64,000 bases of DNA from Helicobacter japonicus. GTDB lineage: Bacteria > Campylobacterota > Campylobacteria > Campylobacterales > Helicobacteraceae. The translations under genes were made by a program, and so were the position numbers. The stretch covers positions 248,001-312,000 of the forward strand of contig NZ_JRMQ02000002.1 in assembly GCF_000762845.2 (NCBI RefSeq), written 5' to 3'. The notes beneath the pieces are model-generated. The model had not been told where the DNA came from. It did not search any database and worked only from the letters and a program-made list of their open reading frames with translations. Of the stretch, positions 8,441 through 17,684 are shown in pieces (the first letter of the stretch is position 1; the number at the start of each line of letters is the position of its first letter).

Positions 8441-9073
8441 ATGATAAAAACACGACAGCGCAAAATTGTTTTATTTGAATTTGAAGAAAATAGAGACACA
8501 CAAGAATGTATTGCTTTTATCACAAAGCACCTACCTCTTCTGAAATACCATACACTAGGTTTTAGGGGGCAGATAGCACAGGAATTAGAATCTTTTTTGC
8601 ACTCTCACCATTTAAGTTTTGCACTCTTAAGCGGTGAGTTGCCTACGCGTGATATGAAATCTTATCTCCAAAAAGAATCTGTCGCTCTTGTAAAGGATTC
8701 TAAAAAAGATAATGACACACCACGCGATGAGGCTAAATATGAGCAAAATGCCTTTGAGCGCACATTGTGGATACATCGTATTGTGCGTAGTGGGGAGGAG
8801 ATACATCATAATGGTGATATTGTTATAGAATCTCGTGTGAATAGTGGTGCGCGTATCGTGGCAGAGGGTAATTTGTATCTTTTTGGCGAGTGTAGCGGGA
8901 GCATAGAGGCACAAGGTGATTTTATTATTTGCCATAAAATATTTACTCCTGCTATTTTGCTTCAAGATACAATCATTAGTCAAGATATTTTACACACGAT
9001 TAACCAAAGTAACGCATTATTCAAAATGATTTTTAAAAATGGCGATAATATAGAAACAAAGGATTTGGCATGA
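8441..9073 (+). CDS. minC: Septum-site inhibitor MinC
   Basis: The 210-residue protein ends in the MinC C-terminal beta-helix with its conserved '[20 protein letters not shown]' run (about residues 144-163), which binds MinD and FtsZ. The N-terminal FtsZ-inhibitory domain is divergent, as is usual in this phylum. MinC blocks FtsZ assembly away from mid-cell. It follows the M23 gene by 8 bp and overlaps lpxC by 4 bp (ATGA), so the three are translationally coupled. Confidence 0.9.
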   Translation: MIKTRQRKIVLFEFEENRDTQECIAFITKHLPLLKYHTLGFRGQIAQELESFLHSHHLSFALLSGELPTRDMKSYLQKESVALVKDSKKDNDTPRDEAKYEQNAFERTLWIHRIVRSGEEIHHNGDIVIESRVNSGARIVAEGNLYLFGECSGSIEAQGDFIICHKIFTPAILLQDTIISQDILHTINQSNALFKMIFKNGDNIETKDLA

Positions 9074-9963
9074 GACAAAAAACGATTAAAAATAAAGTTG
9101 AAATTGTAGGCATTGGGCTACATAAAGGTGTGCCAGTGAAGATGGAGCTTGAGCCATTAGCCCCTCATAGTGGTATTGTGTTTTATCGCAGTGATTTGGG
9201 TGTGAGTATTCCTTTGAAACCTGAAAATGTGATTGATACGACTATGGCAACTGTGATTGCTAATGGTGAAGCACGCGTTTCTACAATCGAACATTTACTT
9301 TCTGCAATCCACGCCTATGGCATTGATAATCTTAGAATCTTGCTTGATAATGAAGAAGTGCCTATAATGGACGGAAGTGCAATAGGGCATTGTATGCTTC
9401 TTGAAGAGGCAGGAATTCACGCACAAAGTGCATATAAAAAGGCAATCGCAATTAAAAAACCTATTGAAATTGTAGAGGATAAAAAATTTGTGCGCGTAGA
9501 GCCGAGCGAAAAAACGATTTTTGATTTTAGCATTGATTTTGCTCACCCAGCTATCCGCAATCAACAATATAAATTTATCTTTTCTACTAAAGCATATAAA
9601 GAAGAGATCGCACGAGCTAGAACTTTTGGATTCTTGCACGAAGTGAATTATTTGCGTTCTAAAGGTTTGGCAAAGGGTGGCGATTTGAGTAATTGTATCG
9701 TGCTTGATGAAAGTGGGATTCTTAATAAGGAAGGTTTGCGCTATAAAGAAGAATTTGTGCGACATAAAATTTTAGATGCTATTGGTGATATGGCATTGCT
9801 TGGTATGCCATTACTTGGCACCTATGTGTCTTTTGCTGGAAGTCATAAGCTTAACCATCTTCTTACCAAACAACTTTTAAGTGATGAAAAAGCCTACGAA
9901 ATTGTAAGTCTTGAAGATAGGGTAGAAGAAGAAAGTCTAGAATACGCGTATGAAACACATTGA
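9070..9963 (+). CDS. lpxC: UDP-3-O-acyl-N-acetylglucosamine deacetylase LpxC
   Basis: The 297-residue zinc enzyme catalyses the committed step of lipid A synthesis. Family motifs are present in order: the N-terminal '[13 protein letters not shown]', the zinc ligand His in [10 protein letters not shown] (about residue 78), PIMDGSA, ARTFGF near residue 180, and the second zinc site [14 protein letters not shown] near residue 227. The C-terminal region contains the catalytic His of 'GSHKLNH'. It overlaps minC by 4 bp and tsaB by 14 bp. Confidence 0.96.
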   Translation: MRQKTIKNKVEIVGIGLHKGVPVKMELEPLAPHSGIVFYRSDLGVSIPLKPENVIDTTMATVIANGEARVSTIEHLLSAIHAYGIDNLRILLDNEEVPIMDGSAIGHCMLLEEAGIHAQSAYKKAIAIKKPIEIVEDKKFVRVEPSEKTIFDFSIDFAHPAIRNQQYKFIFSTKAYKEEIARARTFGFLHEVNYLRSKGLAKGGDLSNCIVLDESGILNKEGLRYKEEFVRHKILDAIGDMALLGMPLLGTYVSFAGSHKLNHLLTKQLLSDEKAYEIVSLEDRVEEESLEYAYETH

Positions 9964-10456
9964 CATTGCCCTTGTCAGCGTGCATTCTCCGCTGCTTTGC
10001 GGGATATATGAGGATAATATTCTTGTAGAATCTATGCAAAGTGATGAACTACTTTTAGTAGGATTGCCTCATATTTTTGAATCTCTGCTCCCCACTCAAA
10101 AGCAAGATTCTCATTATAAAGATACAAGAATTAGGGCTATTTATTATGCAAGTGGTCCAGGGAGTTTTAGTGCGCTAAAGCTTACGCATATTTTTCTCCA
10201 TACACTTCAATATTTATATGACATAAAACTTTTTGCTACTTCAAGCTTTTATTTTACTCATAGTGCGTATATTAAAGCTTTTGGCACGAGCTATTTTCAT
10301 CGTGATGCAGAAAATAATATTATACTCTTACAAAATGTTAAAGATTTAATAAATACGCAAGATTCGAAAGAAGGGGCATTTTTTTTACCTCATATTCTTG
10401 ATAAAAGTGCATTTAGTCTTCCTGCCCAACCACTTTATATTTTACCTCCAGTATAA
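9950..10456 (+). CDS. tsaB: TsaB-like tRNA threonylcarbamoyladenosine component
   Basis: The 168-residue protein has the ASKHA-type TsaB pattern, including '[18 protein letters not shown]' (about residues 65-82), equivalent to the G-PGSFTGLR block of TsaB. TsaB pairs with TsaD and TsaE to make t6A37 in ANN-decoding tRNAs. The protein is short and divergent from enterobacterial TsaB, which is usual for Campylobacterota. It is the last gene of the lpxC operon and converges with the dynamin genes. Confidence 0.8.
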   Translation: MKHIDIALVSVHSPLLCGIYEDNILVESMQSDELLLVGLPHIFESLLPTQKQDSHYKDTRIRAIYYASGPGSFSALKLTHIFLHTLQYLYDIKLFATSSFYFTHSAYIKAFGTSYFHRDAENNIILLQNVKDLINTQDSKEGAFFLPHILDKSAFSLPAQPLYILPPV

Positions 10457-10475
10457 AGGCTTTATGAAAGACATA

Positions 10476-12392
10476 TCAATCTTGCAAGTTATGATGTTTG
10501 AGCGTGTGGAGCAAGGATTTAAGTTGTTTATAATGTTGCTCATATCGCTCTTTGTAAGCACTAAGATTCTCAATTTGTTTATCACCTAATTTTTTTTCTT
10601 CGTGTTCAAAATGCCATAGGCTTTTTTTGTGGAGCGGTTGCGTTAAAAGATGTTCTTGTAAAAAACCAAAGTGAAAGCCGAGATTGAGTTCATCGCGGAT
10701 ATTTTCTAAGCTAGGGTTAAAAAGTGGCAAAGTATCGGGAGCTTTGGTGTATTTTTCTAGTGCTTCTTGAATCTTTAGGGCTATGGTATTGAGGCATAAA
10801 TGTATTGAAAGAGGATAATTTAATGTAAGAATCTTTGCAAAAAGCATAAGTTGTGCTTTGAAGTTTTCGCTATGCGTATGTGCGAGATGTTCGTAAGCAT
10901 TGATAATTTCATCAAGATTTTTTTGCAAGAGTGCGTTCTGTAAAGAGGGGAGAAAGGATTCATACCATTGCGTGATAAGGTCGCGTAAATAGGCTATATG
11001 GGATTCTAAAAGTGTATCAAAACGCTCACCTATAGCAGTTATATCAAATCCAAGTTTAATAAAATCACGTGCAAAAGTAGAATCTGCCCCACATAAGCTT
11101 AAGCCTAAACGCTCTCTAGGGAGCGTGGTAATATTTTTAGTTTGTTTGCTTTGCGTTGTGATACCAAATTTTTTATCAAGTCGCACAAATTCTCTAGGAG
11201 TTTGCTCAAGCGCAGCATAAATATATTGTGTGAGCTCATCAAGCTTAGATTCTACATTATAAAAAAGTGTAGGAAAAGTTGTGTAAAATGCACTTTGTGG
11301 ATATTGCTCAACAAAATGCAAAGGTGCGTGTGTGAGGATATTTTCAAGATTCTTAAAGCGGAGCAGAGCATATAGACTTACTCGTGCATAATTTAGTGTG
11401 AGGGTGCGTAATTGCGTGCAAATGCTGTGATGCTTGGCATTTTGTGCTTGAGGGGCGATGTGATTTTGCAAAAAGGCAATGACAGATTCTATATGAGAAT
11501 CTTCTCTAAGTCTGTGTCCTTCCTCCTCTGGCACATTGTGGGCAAGGAGGGCATTTCTTGCTGATATGGCGATAATCTCCTCAAAAAGTCCATTAAATGC
11601 TTTTTTGGCATAAGAGAGGCTTGTGTCAATTTCTGCTTGATTTTTCAACCTATCTTTTTGATTAAGCACACAGAGGCTTTTACTTGCATAACGTTTGATA
11701 TGTGAGAGGATTATATCTTTTTCACTTTGTTTGCCGACATTATCAATAAGAGTGAGCCAAATAATACCATCAACACTTTCAAGCACTTCATTTGTCGTAT
11801 CGGTATCACTTTGATTAAGTGAATTGAATCCGGGTGTATCAAGAAAATTAATGCTTTTAAGCAATGCTAAAGGTGCATAAAGCTTGTAAAAAGCAATTTT
11901 TGTATTTTCTGCTTCGCCCACTTCGTTGATGTAGGCAAGAGGCTTTGTGGCGATATTGCCATTTTTATAGACAATTTCAAGTGTATAATCTGTGCCATAG
12001 GTGATATGGCAGACTTTAGCCGTAATTGGTGTAATGCCGCTAGGGAGGATTTCTTTTCCCAAAAGTGCATTTAAAAAGGTAGATTTTCCACTGCTAAATT
12101 GCCCGATAATGGCTACTCTCATTGGTTCTTGTATGCTTTGTGTGAGGGCATTTAGTGTATGAAGTGTTTTAGAATCTAGGGGTGCAAGCTGACTTAGGCT
12201 GTATTTGACTTTATCAATCAATGCATAAAGCGGGTTACTTCCCTGTAAAAGCTCATTTTTTGCGTGGATAAATTCTGTGATGAAAGATTCAAGAATGTTT
12301 GCTTCATCTGTGGAAGATTGTTGAGACTTTGTATCTTGTGATGAGAGGGTTTTTTTTTGCGATGTGAGTTGATGATTTAAAGTTGTTTGCAT
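10476..12392 (-). CDS. Bacterial dynamin-like GTPase (second of pair)
   Basis: The 638-residue protein has a dynamin-type GTPase domain: G1 GQFSSGKST at residues 97-105, G3 DTPGFNS near residue 178 and G4 NQKD near residue 244. Long helical segments follow, consistent with a stalk and paddle. Bacterial dynamins tether or remodel membranes. Campylobacter jejuni has an adjacent pair of this kind that assembles as a heterotetramer. The message carries nine consecutive A near codon 13. The gene starts 13 bp after the end of the first dynamin gene. Confidence 0.88.
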   Translation of the reverse strand: MQTTLNHQLTSQKKTLSSQDTKSQQSSTDEANILESFITEFIHAKNELLQGSNPLYALIDKVKYSLSQLAPLDSKTLHTLNALTQSIQEPMRVAIIGQFSSGKSTFLNALLGKEILPSGITPITAKVCHITYGTDYTLEIVYKNGNIATKPLAYINEVGEAENTKIAFYKLYAPLALLKSINFLDTPGFNSLNQSDTDTTNEVLESVDGIIWLTLIDNVGKQSEKDIILSHIKRYASKSLCVLNQKDRLKNQAEIDTSLSYAKKAFNGLFEEIIAISARNALLAHNVPEEEGHRLREDSHIESVIAFLQNHIAPQAQNAKHHSICTQLRTLTLNYARVSLYALLRFKNLENILTHAPLHFVEQYPQSAFYTTFPTLFYNVESKLDELTQYIYAALEQTPREFVRLDKKFGITTQSKQTKNITTLPRERLGLSLCGADSTFARDFIKLGFDITAIGERFDTLLESHIAYLRDLITQWYESFLPSLQNALLQKNLDEIINAYEHLAHTHSENFKAQLMLFAKILTLNYPLSIHLCLNTIALKIQEALEKYTKAPDTLPLFNPSLENIRDELNLGFHFGFLQEHLLTQPLHKKSLWHFEHEEKKLGDKQIENLSAYKERYEQHYKQLKSLLHTLKHHNLQD

Positions 12393-12405
12393 TCCTTTTC
12401 CTTTA

Positions 12406-14733
12406 CTATTCTAGACTTTGTAAATGTGCTTTTAAAGTATCAATAATGCTTAAAATATCATTATATTGCGTATCAAGTTCTTCTTTTTGTATGCTTTGGC
12501 TGTTTTGTGTGCGTCTTTGCATAGCTTCTTGTAAGCTTTGTTCTTTTTGTGCAATTTTAGATTCTATATGTGCTTTATAAGATTGCGTGATACTATCAAA
12601 ATGTGTAAGGAAAATTGCACTAATCTCTTGATTTTTAGAATCTATCAATGTGGCAAATGCGCTAAAAAGCATACTGAAAGCATCTTCAAGAGAAGTTCTT
12701 AGGTTATCTTCCTTGCTTGCAGATTTAATAAGTGAAGGAAGCGTGGTAAGCAAGGGTTGCATAATTGGTGCTATATCGCTATTTTTAAGTTGAAAATGAA
12801 TAGCAGGAATCTTTGCTTCCTCCTCTGTCGAGGCAATTGCACCTTTAAGTTGTGTGATTTTTTTGCTAAGCTTATAGCGATATTCCCTCCCAATATCCGC
12901 AAAACAATCTTTTAAAGCAAGTTCTATCATTTTATGCACATTTTGGGATTCTGTTTTTGCTCCACGTTTATAGTCATATATAATATCATCAAAAATCTTG
13001 TCTTTAATAAGTGTAGCAGCTTTTGAGAGGGTATTTGCACTTAGGGTTTGTAGTGTGTGGAGAAAATCTTTGAGTTCATTATGAAGGGCAGAAAGTGTCG
13101 ATTCTAAAGATTTTAATTCACGTAAAAGGGTGTCATTATGTGCTCTCTCTTGAGTGATAATTGCTTCTAGTTCTTCATTGCTCGCGTGAAGCAGACTTGT
13201 CTGCAAACGCAAAATTTCCTCTTGCTCTTGAGCGATTTTGTAAGTCGCCTTATAGGCAAGGTAAAGCATATCTTTAGCCTTGAGGCTATCATCTCCTAAA
13301 AGCATTTTATGTAGATAAGATTCTATACTGATAATCCCACTTTGCTCTAGACTTAGGTGTGTTTGGCTTATATCACCCTTGGTGCGGTGTAAAAGCGCGG
13401 CATATCCTGCAAGAGGGAGAAAATCAATGCGTGAAATAAGCGAAGCAATATCACCTTTATAATCTGCACCTTTAAGTTGCTTAGCAAGGCTTGATTTGGT
13501 GTATTCTAGTGAAGAATTTAGTTCTTCTTGACTAAGCAAATCAATGCGTGTAAGCACAACAAGCAATCGTGAGATGTTTTGTTCAAGCAAAGATTCTAAA
13601 ATAAAATCAATATCTTTTTGTGTCGCCGCACAACTTGCATTCATCACGTGGATTAGCATATCACAATGCTCTAAAAAGCTACGCGTAATGTCCTCGCGTT
13701 TTGTGATAGGGTCATCAAGTCCGGGAGTATCGACTATTTCTACACCATTTTGTAGAAATGCTAAAGGTGTGAAAAGCTCGACTTTTTGGATAAGGTTACA
13801 GAGTTTGCTTGTATGATTTGCAGAAGTATAAGCACTAAGTTCGTTTGCTTGTATGTCTTTTGTGGAGTGAGGCTCTGTGATAAAAGATTCTAGCTCCTTG
13901 CCAAAATGTGCCTCACACTCTTGCACAAAAATTTTGAGATTCTCATCATATTCGCCTTGAGTGCATAAGTCTGTCCATTGCTCTTTGCTCCAAAAATGCA
14001 CTCTTGCTCCTGTCTGCTCCCCATAGCGCAAGATAGTGAGATTTGCTGTTTCAGGCACATTTGAGCTTCCTAAAATTTCTTGCCCTAAAAGTGCATTTAA
14101 AAAGGTAGATTTCCCTGCGCTTAGCACACCGGTAACGCCAATACATAAGCGACCATCTTCAAGTTTTTGTCTTATGCGAATAAGTGCGTTTTGGGTAGAT
14201 TCTAAAAGAAGAGGCGTAAGATTTGAGTGAATTTTATAAAGTTCCTCACGCAAAGTTTGTAAATTTGTAATATGAGGTTTGGGCTGTGAATGTGTAAGGG
14301 AGATATCGTGCTTAAGTGCATAGGCTTTGAGTGAGCTAAGGAGTGCAAATTCATCATCATCTATTACGGAGGCAAGATTGAGTTTTGCAAAATAAGGGAG
14401 AAGCTCATCAAAAATATATGGATTTTCTCTCACGATATGTGCTTGTATATCAAGGACAGAATCAAGGAGTTGGGATTCTTGGAGCATAGGAGCGCGTAGA
14501 GATTCTGGGAGGAGATTCATAAAACTAGGACAACGGGCAAAAATAGGCAAATTGCGTTCTTTAGCGCATAAAAGAATGCTTAGAGATTCTAAAGATTGAT
14601 GAGTGATTATCATAGAGGTTTGCTGACTTGGCGGGGGTAATTGATGAAAAGTGCGGAAGTATTGCTGTAGTATTGACATAGTTTCTTCTCTCCATTTTCT
14701 GCTTAAGGTGTGTGAGTTTAAGCTTTTAAACAC
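12406..14733 (-). CDS. Bacterial dynamin-like GTPase (first of pair)
   Basis: The 775-residue protein carries an N-terminal helical region of about 190 residues, then a GTPase domain with G1 GVLSAGKST near residue 200, G3 DTPGLDD near residue 330 and G4 LTRID near residue 395. A long coiled-coil-rich C-terminus follows. It is encoded directly upstream of the second dynamin and should act with it. The length difference between the two partners resembles the DLP1/DLP2 arrangement known in Campylobacter. The frame may begin at the ATG about 18 codons further in ('MSILQQYF'). Confidence 0.87.
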   Translation of the reverse strand: MFKSLNSHTLSRKWREETMSILQQYFRTFHQLPPPSQQTSMIITHQSLESLSILLCAKERNLPIFARCPSFMNLLPESLRAPMLQESQLLDSVLDIQAHIVRENPYIFDELLPYFAKLNLASVIDDDEFALLSSLKAYALKHDISLTHSQPKPHITNLQTLREELYKIHSNLTPLLLESTQNALIRIRQKLEDGRLCIGVTGVLSAGKSTFLNALLGQEILGSSNVPETANLTILRYGEQTGARVHFWSKEQWTDLCTQGEYDENLKIFVQECEAHFGKELESFITEPHSTKDIQANELSAYTSANHTSKLCNLIQKVELFTPLAFLQNGVEIVDTPGLDDPITKREDITRSFLEHCDMLIHVMNASCAATQKDIDFILESLLEQNISRLLVVLTRIDLLSQEELNSSLEYTKSSLAKQLKGADYKGDIASLISRIDFLPLAGYAALLHRTKGDISQTHLSLEQSGIISIESYLHKMLLGDDSLKAKDMLYLAYKATYKIAQEQEEILRLQTSLLHASNEELEAIITQERAHNDTLLRELKSLESTLSALHNELKDFLHTLQTLSANTLSKAATLIKDKIFDDIIYDYKRGAKTESQNVHKMIELALKDCFADIGREYRYKLSKKITQLKGAIASTEEEAKIPAIHFQLKNSDIAPIMQPLLTTLPSLIKSASKEDNLRTSLEDAFSMLFSAFATLIDSKNQEISAIFLTHFDSITQSYKAHIESKIAQKEQSLQEAMQRRTQNSQSIQKEELDTQYNDILSIIDTLKAHLQSLE

Positions 14734-14957
14734 TAAGGACGCATTGTAATTTTACATTAAAATGCTAAAAAGTTAAATAAAAAGATAATTATAGGTTTTA
14801 TGTTAGGCATTGGTTTATTTAAGCTTTGATTTAGTTGCTTTGTTTTACAATAATCTCCTTTTCAAACAAGGCTTTCGTGTAAAGCATTACATTAGAGACG
14901 CATCATACTTCTTTTTCTTACGCACTCTAATTTTATTTTGTTATTTTGGGGAATGTT

Positions 14958-16184
14958 ATGTTTGAGGATTTCAAGCAAAGATTCCTAGTCAAATTTTGGT
15001 CGCCTATGCCTGCGATTATCGCACTTGGCGTAATGGCGGCTTATTATTTTGGTTTGACTGGGACTTATTGGGCTGTTACAGGTGAATTTACGCGTTGGGG
15101 CGGACACATTATGAATCTTTTGGGTGTGGATACAAGCACTTGGGGTTATTTTAAGATTCTAGGTTTGCAAGGAACTCCGCTAGATAGGGTAGATGGCGTG
15201 ATGATTATTGGAATGTTTGCAGGGGCGTTTGCCGCTGCGGCAATGGCAAATAATATCAAGTTTCGTTTGCCTCAAAGCAATATTAGAATCGCTCAAGCCC
15301 TTATCGGTGGGATTATCGCAGGATTTGGTGCGAGGATTGGTATGGGTTGTAATTTGGCGAGTTTCTTTACAGGGATTCCACAATTTAGCTTACACGCGTG
15401 GTTTTTTACGATTATGACGCTTGTGGGCGTTTGGCTAGGCACAAAGGTCGTTTTGCTCCCGTTCTTTCGCTCCCATACAAAGCTAGAGAAAGTCAGCTCA
15501 CAAAAAGACATTGGAACTAGCAAAGAAAATCAAAGTCGGGAAAAAATGCTTTTTGCGCTTGGTGTTTTGGTGCTACTTGGAGTGGGCATTTGGGTGGCTT
15601 ATCTAATGACGCAAGGTAAGATTCCAGAGGGTAAGAAGATTCCTGTTTTGGCGATTGCTATGCTATTTGGTGTGGGCTTTGGCTTTATTATTTCACGCGC
15701 ACAGATTTGCTTTACCTCTGCCTTTAGGGATTTATTCATCACAGGACGCGGATATATGGCAAGAGCGGTGATTGTGGGAATGATGGTCTCCACTATTGGT
15801 GTGTTTAGCTATATTATGCTAGGACTTCCGCCTAAAATTATGTGGGCTGCACCCAATGCGGTGATTGGTGGATTACTCTTTGGCTTTGGAATCGTGATTG
15901 CGGGGGGTTGTGAATGTGGTTGGATGTATCGTGCAGTTGAGGGGCAGGTGCATTATTGGATTGTAGGTGTTGGTAATGTCATTGGTTCTACGCTTCTAGC
16001 GGCGACTTGGGATTATTATGCAGAGCCACTTGCGACAAGCTTCCCTAAAATCAATCTTTTAGAATCCTTTGGCAATTATGGTGGCTTGGTGGTAAGCTAT
16101 GTGCTGCTTTTTACATTCCTTGCCTTTGTGCTATGGATTGAGCGGCAATATTTTGCGAAAAATAAACGATTTGAACGCGCTTAA
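14958..16184 (+). CDS. YedE/YeeE-family sulfur-compound transporter
   Basis: The protein of about 408 residues is polytopic, with two repeated sulf_transp domains. Each has a cysteine-bearing glycine-rich loop: 'GARIGMGCNLASFFTGIPQ' near residue 130 and 'VIAGGCECGWMYRAVEG' near residue 315. Members import thiosulfate or similar sulfur or selenium compounds, and the cysteines relay the substrate. I chose ATG 14958, preceded by GGGGA, over an upstream TTG. It is followed 12 bp later by a TusA-like carrier, the usual partner. Confidence 0.9.
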   Translation: MFEDFKQRFLVKFWSPMPAIIALGVMAAYYFGLTGTYWAVTGEFTRWGGHIMNLLGVDTSTWGYFKILGLQGTPLDRVDGVMIIGMFAGAFAAAAMANNIKFRLPQSNIRIAQALIGGIIAGFGARIGMGCNLASFFTGIPQFSLHAWFFTIMTLVGVWLGTKVVLLPFFRSHTKLEKVSSQKDIGTSKENQSREKMLFALGVLVLLGVGIWVAYLMTQGKIPEGKKIPVLAIAMLFGVGFGFIISRAQICFTSAFRDLFITGRGYMARAVIVGMMVSTIGVFSYIMLGLPPKIMWAAPNAVIGGLLFGFGIVIAGGCECGWMYRAVEGQVHYWIVGVGNVIGSTLLAATWDYYAEPLATSFPKINLLESFGNYGGLVVSYVLLFTFLAFVLWIERQYFAKNKRFERA

Positions 16185-16196
16185 AGGAGTGAAAGA

Positions 16197-16439
16197 ATGA
16201 AACAACAAGAAATTATCCCAAATTTTAGATTGGACTTGCAGGGTGAGCCTTGCCCTTACCCTGCGGTAAGAACTCTGGAGGTTTTGCCCGAGCTTAAAAG
16301 TGGCGAGATTTTGGAGGTGCTAAGCGATTGCCCCCAAAGCATTAATAATATCCCCATTGATGCGAAAAATCACGGCTATGAAGTGTTAGGAGTAGAGCAG
16401 CTAGGAGCCACGATAAGGTATTTGATTAAGAAGCCTTAA
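16197..16439 (+). CDS. TusA/YedF-family sulfur carrier
   Basis: The 80-residue protein is a full-length SirA/TusA domain with the persulfide-carrying cysteine in GEPCPYPAV (about residues 17-25). Such proteins accept sulfur as a cysteine persulfide and pass it on, here probably from the YedE-type permease just upstream. The pair is the classic yedE-yedF arrangement linked to sulfur or selenium metabolism. The RBS AAGGAG is well placed. Confidence 0.92.
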   Translation: MKQQEIIPNFRLDLQGEPCPYPAVRTLEVLPELKSGEILEVLSDCPQSINNIPIDAKNHGYEVLGVEQLGATIRYLIKKP

Positions 16440-16599
16440 GAATCTTTAGAAAATTGTATATATTGTGCCATAATGACATACATAGACTTTCAAATATTGA
16501 AATCATAGAATCTATCTAATGGACAAAGCAAATCTTACGTTCGCTTCAAGCCTTGTTTGTGTGGTTTAAAAGGTTGCAAGGAGTAAAAAAGGATTTATT

Positions 16600-17310
16600 A
16601 TGAGCAAAATTTTGCAGATTCTTGCTTTTATAGGCTTAATTTTCTTTATATATGGCTGTTCAACTCCTAGTCCTGCTTTTGTAGAATCTACTCCTGCTCC
16701 AAAAACTTTCATTCAAAGTAAATCCGCTCTTAAAAAGGCGTATCAAAAATATCATTTCACGCAAGAATTTTATTGTCGCGTAGAGTTTGACACAACCACC
16801 CTTAAAATTATTCCCTCTCCTAAATACACCCCACGCAATGCACTTACAAAGCAAGGCAAACCCAATATTCGCGCACAAAGAATTGAATTTGAGCATATTA
16901 TGCCCGCTCATCGTTTTGGAAAAGATTTGCCGTGTTGGCAAAATGGTGGACGCAAAGCCTGTGCAAAAGATAAAAAATTTACCCAAATGGAATCAGATTT
17001 ACGCAATCTCGTTCCTGCTATTGGTGAGATTAATGCTGATAGGAGCAATTATGAGTATGCAGACGCTCCTGAAGAGATTGTCTTTTCGCAATATGGTGCG
17101 TGTGAGGTCTATACCGATTTTAAAGCAAAAAGATTCTATCCTGCAGTTTATTCAAAAGGTTTTATCGCACGAGTGTATCTTTATATGAGCGAAAAATATG
17201 GCATTGTGCTTGAATCTAAAGAGAGAGCATTAATGCAGCAGTGGGATAAACTCTATCCACCGAGTGAATATGAAAAGGAGCTTTTGCGCACCCAACAAAC
17301 ACAACCTTAA
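16600..17310 (+). CDS. Endonuclease I family lipoprotein
   Basis: The 236-residue protein starts with a lipoprotein signal ending in FIYGCS (lipid-modified Cys at residue 20). The mature part has the endonuclease I (EndA/Dns) signature with the catalytic His region EFEHIMPAHRFG near residue 95. It also has 'RNLVPAIGEINADRSN' near residue 138 and the C-terminal 'QWDKLYPPSEYEK'. These are secreted or periplasmic non-specific DNases; here it would be membrane-tethered. It may degrade incoming DNA and so influence transformation, which is inference. Confidence 0.88.
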   Translation: MSKILQILAFIGLIFFIYGCSTPSPAFVESTPAPKTFIQSKSALKKAYQKYHFTQEFYCRVEFDTTTLKIIPSPKYTPRNALTKQGKPNIRAQRIEFEHIMPAHRFGKDLPCWQNGGRKACAKDKKFTQMESDLRNLVPAIGEINADRSNYEYADAPEEIVFSQYGACEVYTDFKAKRFYPAVYSKGFIARVYLYMSEKYGIVLESKERALMQQWDKLYPPSEYEKELLRTQQTQP

Positions 17311-17441
17311 GATGTTCTAATGTAGCTATATAGAAAGATTTGAATACAAAACTTAGTTACTAAAGTTAGAAAGAATCTACAAAAGCTATCAAGCAGTGAA
17401 ATGCCACTAGAATATGCGTAATTTAGGCAATTAATGCTATA

Positions 17442-17684
17442 ATGCACTTTTTGGAGGCGCAAAAAAATGAGAAATATCATCTAAAAAGTTTATCACTTTC
17501 TTTGTTGCAAGAAAAAGGATTGTCCTATTTCTCTATTTTTGATATTCGCTCAACCCAAGCCTTTTTAAGTGCGCATTTACAAGGTTCATTCCACGCAAAA
17601 GATGAGGGAGAAATCATAGAATCTTTAAGAATAAGCCATAATTATTGTATGGTAGTCTTAAATCAAGGAGTTCAAAATCTGTGA
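17442..17684 (+). pseudogene. Rhodanese-like gene, truncated or frameshifted
   Basis: The 80-residue frame has the first half of a rhodanese domain (FDIRSTQAFLSAHLQGSF at about residues 33-50). It stops before a proper active-site cysteine loop of the C-x-S-G type. The apparent ATG 17442 overlaps a TATAAT at 17438-17443, so it is unlikely to be the real start. A good SD (GGAGG, 17452-17456) leads to ATG 17467, which is one base out of frame. The stop TGA (17682-17684) overlaps the GTG start of the methyltransferase. Both ends suggest a gene damaged when the neighbouring cassette arrived. Confidence 0.6.
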
